36,248 nt of DNA from Candidatus Poribacteria bacterium (lineage in GTDB: Bacteria; Poribacteria; DTPJ01; WJIO01), in the NCBI GenBank assembly GCA_014730235.1, contig WJIO01000116.1, positions 1-36,248 on the forward strand. The letters are read 5' to 3'. Below the pieces are notes generated by a model that was given only the letters and a program-made list of their open reading frames with translations, had not been told where the DNA came from and did not search any database. Below are positions 33,035-36,248 of this stretch, one piece after another. The position numbers were made by a program, and so were the translations under genes. Each line of letters begins with the position of its first letter. Position 1 is the stretch's first letter.

Positions 33035-34042
33035 GTGGCGGAAAAAAACAACTATCTGGATATTCACAGGGATTGTCTGGTATGTGATACCCATTGTGAT
33101 ACTATTCAGCGAGTATTGGACAGCGGAATTGATCTGGGTGTTAAGTCAGACAAAGGACATATTGATATACCCCGGTTATTTGAAGGAGGTGTTGACGCTC
33201 AGGTGTTCGCCTGCTATATAGGAAGAGCTGGGGAACCTGATGGATACTATGTAAAACGCGCATTAAGGATGATTGACGCCTTTTATAGCCAGTTGGATAA
33301 ATATCCGGATAAGATAACCCCCACTTTAAAAGCTGATGAAATAAAACAAAACTCGGATAAAGATAAAATTTCTGCCATACTATCCATCGAAGGTGGACAT
33401 GCTATAGAGGATGACCTGACCCTGCTCAGGGATTTTTACCGTCTGGGTGTCAGGTTAATGACCATCACATGGAACAGCACCAACTGGGCAGATGCGTCTC
33501 GGCAACCAGAAGAACATAACGGCCTTACAGACTTTGGTCGAGATGTGATCCGGGAGATGAATAATCTGGGAATGATGGTGGATGTTTCCCATTCATCGGA
33601 CAAAACAACATGGGATGTACTGGAAACAAGTAAACACCCTATAATTGCTTCCCATTCATGCGCCAAATCGTTAAGTGAGCATCCGCGAAACCTGAATGAT
33701 GATCTTATCAGGGAAATAACCCGAAAAGATGGTCTAATCTGCATCAACTTCTATTCCCTGTTTCTGGACGTAAATTACGAATCCAATCCGGAATCAAAAC
33801 CTCCCAGCTTCCGGAAAATAATAGATCATATAGATCACATTATTAATTTAGGTGGGGTAGATTGTGTAGGCCTTGGTTCTGATTTTGACGGCATGGGCCC
33901 TGCCCCTGTGGGTATGGAAGACGTAACTAAAATGCCGATGATAACAAAAGAGCTTTTAGAACGGGGATATTCTGTAGAGGATGTAAAGAAAATTATAGGG
34001 GGAAACTTCATCAGACTTTTCGGTGAGGTGTGCGGAGATTAA
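33035..34042 (+). CDS. Membrane dipeptidase family (peptidase M19)
   Basis: The 335-residue zinc dipeptidase of the renal dipeptidase/M19 family hydrolyses dipeptides, including L-D or D-amino-acid types. Zinc ligands are His20 and Asp22 (CDTHCDTI), Glu119 (SIEGGHAIEDD), the His in DVSHSSD and the His in ASHSCAKSL; the catalytic-site Asp is in GLGSDFDGM. No signal peptide is visible, so it is probably cytoplasmic. The start is GTG 33035, with AGGAGG seven bases upstream. It sits between the ThuA-like lipoprotein and a helix-turn-helix regulator starting two bases after its stop, so these three are likely one transcript. Confidence 0.93.
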   Translation: MAEKNNYLDIHRDCLVCDTHCDTIQRVLDSGIDLGVKSDKGHIDIPRLFEGGVDAQVFACYIGRAGEPDGYYVKRALRMIDAFYSQLDKYPDKITPTLKADEIKQNSDKDKISAILSIEGGHAIEDDLTLLRDFYRLGVRLMTITWNSTNWADASRQPEEHNGLTDFGRDVIREMNNLGMMVDVSHSSDKTTWDVLETSKHPIIASHSCAKSLSEHPRNLNDDLIREITRKDGLICINFYSLFLDVNYESNPESKPPSFRKIIDHIDHIINLGGVDCVGLGSDFDGMGPAPVGMEDVTKMPMITKELLERGYSVEDVKKIIGGNFIRLFGEVCGD

Positions 34043-34044
34043 CC

Positions 34045-34758
34045 ATGAAAAACAAAATTTCTCACAGCGGAGAGATAATTAAAAAAGCTCTGAATGAAAA
34101 AGATATGACTCAGACGGAACTTGCCAATCGTATTGGCAGAAACCAGACTCTGATAAGCCGTTATATACTGGGTCAGATCGAAATTTCCGATAAAGCCGCC
34201 CGGGCCATTGCCGATGTACTTGATCTGGACTTCGAGGAATTATCAAATCTGCTTCAGAGGGATAGGCTAAGGCGACAACAGGAAAAGCTCAACGCTGAAT
34301 TTAAGGACATTATTGATGATGAAGATGATACCCCGACCCATGAAGTAGGTGGAGCTACCTTAATGGAGGAACTGGATATAGTAACAGTTCCCCTGCTGGA
34401 TTCAACACCTATAAATCCGGATCAGCTTACTGGCAGCTACGAAACATTCCCTGTATCAACAAGAATTATCAAAGAATCCCAAAAAGTTTTTGCCCTTGAA
34501 GTCAAACAGGAAAGAATAACTGACGATAAAGTCGATCCGGGAGATATATTGGTCGTGGAAATATCACCTGAAATAAAAGACGGTGACAGAATTATAGCTA
34601 TAATTCACGACGAACCTGTTTTAGGCAAAATATATCACATGGATGAAAATTTTGCCTTCCAGCATTTGGACGCGCAGAAAAAACAGACTATGCTTTTATC
34701 CAGGAAAGACAAACTGGTTATTATTGGTAAGGTTTTAGTTTGCATTAAGCTTTTTTAG
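34045..34758 (+). CDS. XRE-type transcription regulator with degenerate S24/LexA-like C-terminal domain
   Basis: This 237-residue protein has an N-terminal Cro/CI-type helix-turn-helix at about residues 22-42 (TQTELANRIGRNQTLISRYILGQ), an acidic linker (IIDDEDDTPTH), and a C-terminal region like the S24 fold of LexA/CI repressors (FALEVKQERITDDKVDPGDILVVE, DGDRIIAIIHDEPVLGKIYHM). In S24 self-cleaving proteins the first motif reads G-D-S-M; here it reads QERI, so the catalytic Ser is missing and self-cleavage is unlikely. It may instead sense ligand or dimerise. ATG 34045 has CGGAG eight bases upstream, preferred over an in-frame GTG at 34030. It could regulate its own operon with the dipeptidase. 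Confidence 0.87.
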   Translation: MKNKISHSGEIIKKALNEKDMTQTELANRIGRNQTLISRYILGQIEISDKAARAIADVLDLDFEELSNLLQRDRLRRQQEKLNAEFKDIIDDEDDTPTHEVGGATLMEELDIVTVPLLDSTPINPDQLTGSYETFPVSTRIIKESQKVFALEVKQERITDDKVDPGDILVVEISPEIKDGDRIIAIIHDEPVLGKIYHMDENFAFQHLDAQKKQTMLLSRKDKLVIIGKVLVCIKLF

Positions 34759-34807
34759 TTGTTAAATGGTATTGGTTCTGATATTTCTTTTATCCCTTCA
34801 GTTTAAA

Positions 34808-35824
34808 TTATGCAAAAACCTTTGTTATCTCATCAATGCCAAAAACAGGCAGAGGAATAATCTCTGATTCTTTTTCCATTTTTACCCCAGCTTCTGGTTT
34901 TAATACTTTACCTATCTTTAAGCATTTAATACCTTCCCGGGATAATTCCTTTATTATCGCGTTGCTACATTCTGGTTTTGATACGATCAACAGTGCGCCT
35001 GAAGCTATAACTCCCAGTATATCAAGATCAAAATCATGACACAAAATCTGGCATTCAGGAAAAACTTCAATCTCCGATTGCCATATAATCATACCCACAT
35101 CAGAACACCGGGCAATTTCATGAAGACCTGTGGCAAGGCCTCCTTCGGTAGGATCGTGCATGGCATTCACTCCACCGGTTTTGGCAGCTACCAGGGCATC
35201 TTTTAAAACGGAAATACCGGGATTTTTAAGATATTGCTTCGCCCTGTCTATATACTGGGGTGAATAGTTCCTTTCCAGCAGATAATCTTCTTTTTCCCTG
35301 GCTATTATGGATACAGCTTCTATTGCAATGCCCTTGGTTAGCAATATATCATCATCAACCTGTGCCCCTGAACTGGTGATAAGTTTATCCTTATCCACCT
35401 GACCAAGCATTTGCCCCACGATAATAGGTCGATCAAGACCGTAAGTTACCTCAGTATGACCTCCGCATAAAGTTATTCCAAACTGATCGCATGCCCGGGT
35501 TATCTGCAAAAAAATATTTTCAACATCATGCTGAGATGTTTTATTTTCGGGCAGAAGCGCTGTAACCAAAAGCCACCTGGGATTAGCCCCCATACAGGCA
35601 ATATCATTGCTGTTTATACATACAAGATACCAACCTATTTCATCAGTGGCAAAAGTTATGGGATCCGTCTTTGCCACAAGATAACTATCTCCCACATCAA
35701 TCACCGCCGCGTCTTCTCCAACTTTGGGACCTATTAAAACAGATGGATCATTAACCTCGTAGCCTGAAAATAATGAACCCATAAGTTCTGGAGGTAATTT
35801 GCCTGCTGGCAAAAATTTATTCAA
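34808..35824 (-). CDS. AIR synthase-related / HypE-like ATP-binding protein
   Basis: About 338 residues with the AIRS/PurM-like fold: VGEDAAVIDVGD (ATP/dimer site), AKTDPITFATDEIGWYLVCINSNDIACMGANPRWLLVTALLP, GITLCGGHTEVTYG, VNAMHDPTEGGLATGLHEIA and GVIASGALLIV. These fit the HypE/ThiL/PurM superfamily closest to HypE. However, the C-terminus ends in FGIDEITKVFA and lacks the PRIC cysteine tail essential to HypE in hydrogenase maturation, and no hyp or hydrogenase genes are present. Function is therefore open. The frame begins at GTG 35833, but the only ribosome site (AGGTG at about 35832-35836) fits a TTG start at 35824. The gene is convergent with the regulator. Confidence 0.82.
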   Translation of the reverse strand: MNKFLPAGKLPPELMGSLFSGYEVNDPSVLIGPKVGEDAAVIDVGDSYLVAKTDPITFATDEIGWYLVCINSNDIACMGANPRWLLVTALLPENKTSQHDVENIFLQITRACDQFGITLCGGHTEVTYGLDRPIIVGQMLGQVDKDKLITSSGAQVDDDILLTKGIAIEAVSIIAREKEDYLLERNYSPQYIDRAKQYLKNPGISVLKDALVAAKTGGVNAMHDPTEGGLATGLHEIARCSDVGMIIWQSEIEVFPECQILCHDFDLDILGVIASGALLIVSKPECSNAIIKELSREGIKCLKIGKVLKPEAGVKMEKESEIIPLPVFGIDEITKVFA

Positions 35825-35888
35825 GACAATCACCTTTCGTTAGTGAATATAATTGCTAATTTCACGTAGAAATAATACAATAATAAGG

Positions 35889-36030
35889 TATAATCGTCAA
35901 TACTCAATCATAAAATAATATTTTCAGGAATAACCTGACAATTTATAGCGTTAAAGAAATTAGAATCATAGAGGCGTGTGAAAAAGAGCGTAGTTGGGAT
36001 TTAGGGTTTCCCCTGCGCTCTATTTTTTGT
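35889..36030 (+). ncRNA. Candidate small RNA: -10-like box followed by an intrinsic terminator
   Basis: A TATAAT box lies at 35889-35894 on the plus strand. About 90 bases later a stem AGAGCG (35985-35990) / CGCTCT (36016-36021), with an inner GGGA/TCCC pairing, is followed by ATTTTTTG (36022-36029), a standard rho-independent terminator. There is no reading frame upstream on this strand that it could terminate, since the HypE-like gene runs away from it. A transcript of roughly 130 bases is therefore possible. No -35 box is evident and I recognise no known RNA family. Confidence 0.35.
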
Positions 36031-36055
36031 CTGTTATGTAACTGTTAAAAAATGA

Positions 36056-36175
36056 GGTTCTTCCGGATTTAGTGTGGTAAAGATAAGAAACTTCTTTATA
36101 CTGTCATTCCTGCTTCCGCAGGAATGACAAGCTGAGAGCGTTTTCAATTATTACCACACTAAACCCGGAAGAACC
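36056..36175. repeat. Best-preserved copy of the nested palindromic repeat
   Basis: A 120-bp unit. The outer arms 36056-36080 (GGTTCTTCCGG...) and 36151-36175 are complementary at 24 of 25 positions. The hairpin 36103-36113 / 36118-36128 (GTCATTCCTGC, loop TTCC) sits exactly in the middle with 22-base spacers on each side. It is non-coding. The downstream 36176-36248 segment shows only a TGATATAAT extended -10-like box at 36230-36238. Confidence 0.8.
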
Positions 36176-36248
36176 AGAAGTTTTTTATCTTTACCACATT
36201 TTCAGGAATAATAAAGAAAAAATTTGGTTTGATATAATATATGAAGAC

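Noticed and set aside
2906-36175. CRISPR array from the recurring GTCATTCCTGC repeats
   Set aside because: Copies are kilobases apart, palindromic, of varying length and without regular spacers.

Overview
This 36 kb window is an AT-rich, gene-dense bacterial chromosome segment with many intergenic palindromic repeats. The gene set is DUF6785-type membrane protein, LamG secreted protein, Cys-type sulfatase, MttB-superfamily protein, Gfo/Idh/MocA oxidoreductase with a sugar isomerase-like partner, and a giant alpha-2-macroglobulin/TPR protein. This resembles gene content I associate with uncultivated lineages such as Poribacteria or PVC-related groups. The assignment is an impression from gene content only; there is no rRNA or other phylogenetic marker here to prove it. 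No tRNA, rRNA, CRISPR array or prophage was recognised.

Layout, left to right. (1) Two tandem MacB/FtsX-type ABC permeases, the first cut by the window edge. (2) A small minus-strand chimeric remnant that appears to join a transposase-like helix-turn-helix N-terminus to a truncated macro domain. (3) An ABC-F ATPase, malate dehydrogenase, Tex, and a class I fumarase alpha subunit that overlaps tex by one base and is closed by a strong palindromic terminator. (4) A minus-strand block: LamG secreted protein, DUF6785-like membrane protein, GalU, MoeB/ThiF-like adenylyltransferase, YegS-type lipid kinase, CDP-alcohol phosphatidyltransferase and a degenerate AccA-like protein. The last three are tightly packed and suggest phospholipid metabolism. 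(5) Gfo/Idh/MocA oxidoreductase plus a xylose-isomerase-like TIM barrel. (6) An 8 kb gene for an exported alpha-2-macroglobulin-like protein that lacks the thioester motif and carries TPR arrays plus a duplicated module at both ends. (7) A convergent methyltransferase. (8) A plus-strand run: sulfatase, MttB-like protein, ThuA-like lipoprotein, M19 dipeptidase and a repressor with a degenerate S24 domain. (9) A minus-strand AIR-synthase/HypE-like protein.

The most unusual structure in the window is its repeats. Almost every long intergenic gap holds a short non-coding element built around the hairpin GTCATTCCTGC / GCAGGAATGAC. Copies have interchangeable left and right arms, so the family looks mosaic. 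Two further element types are MITE-like: one has 18-bp inverted ends, a perfect 36-bp central palindrome and an apparent 8-bp target duplication; the other has TAATCGTTAAAAAAT ends. Some elements reach into genes. They encode the last residues and stop of the lipid kinase and of the MttB-like protein, sit where the macro remnant ends, and replace the start of a sulfatase that still shows a Tat-like signal sequence. One pair of long copies lies in opposite orientation about 14 kb apart and could support inversion.

Gaps above 300 bases (2825-3303, 5041-5507, 6435-6874, 17108-17738, 28727-29230, 31973-32290, 35825-36248) contain mainly these repeats, a few promoter- or terminator-like signals, and no additional gene that I can support.
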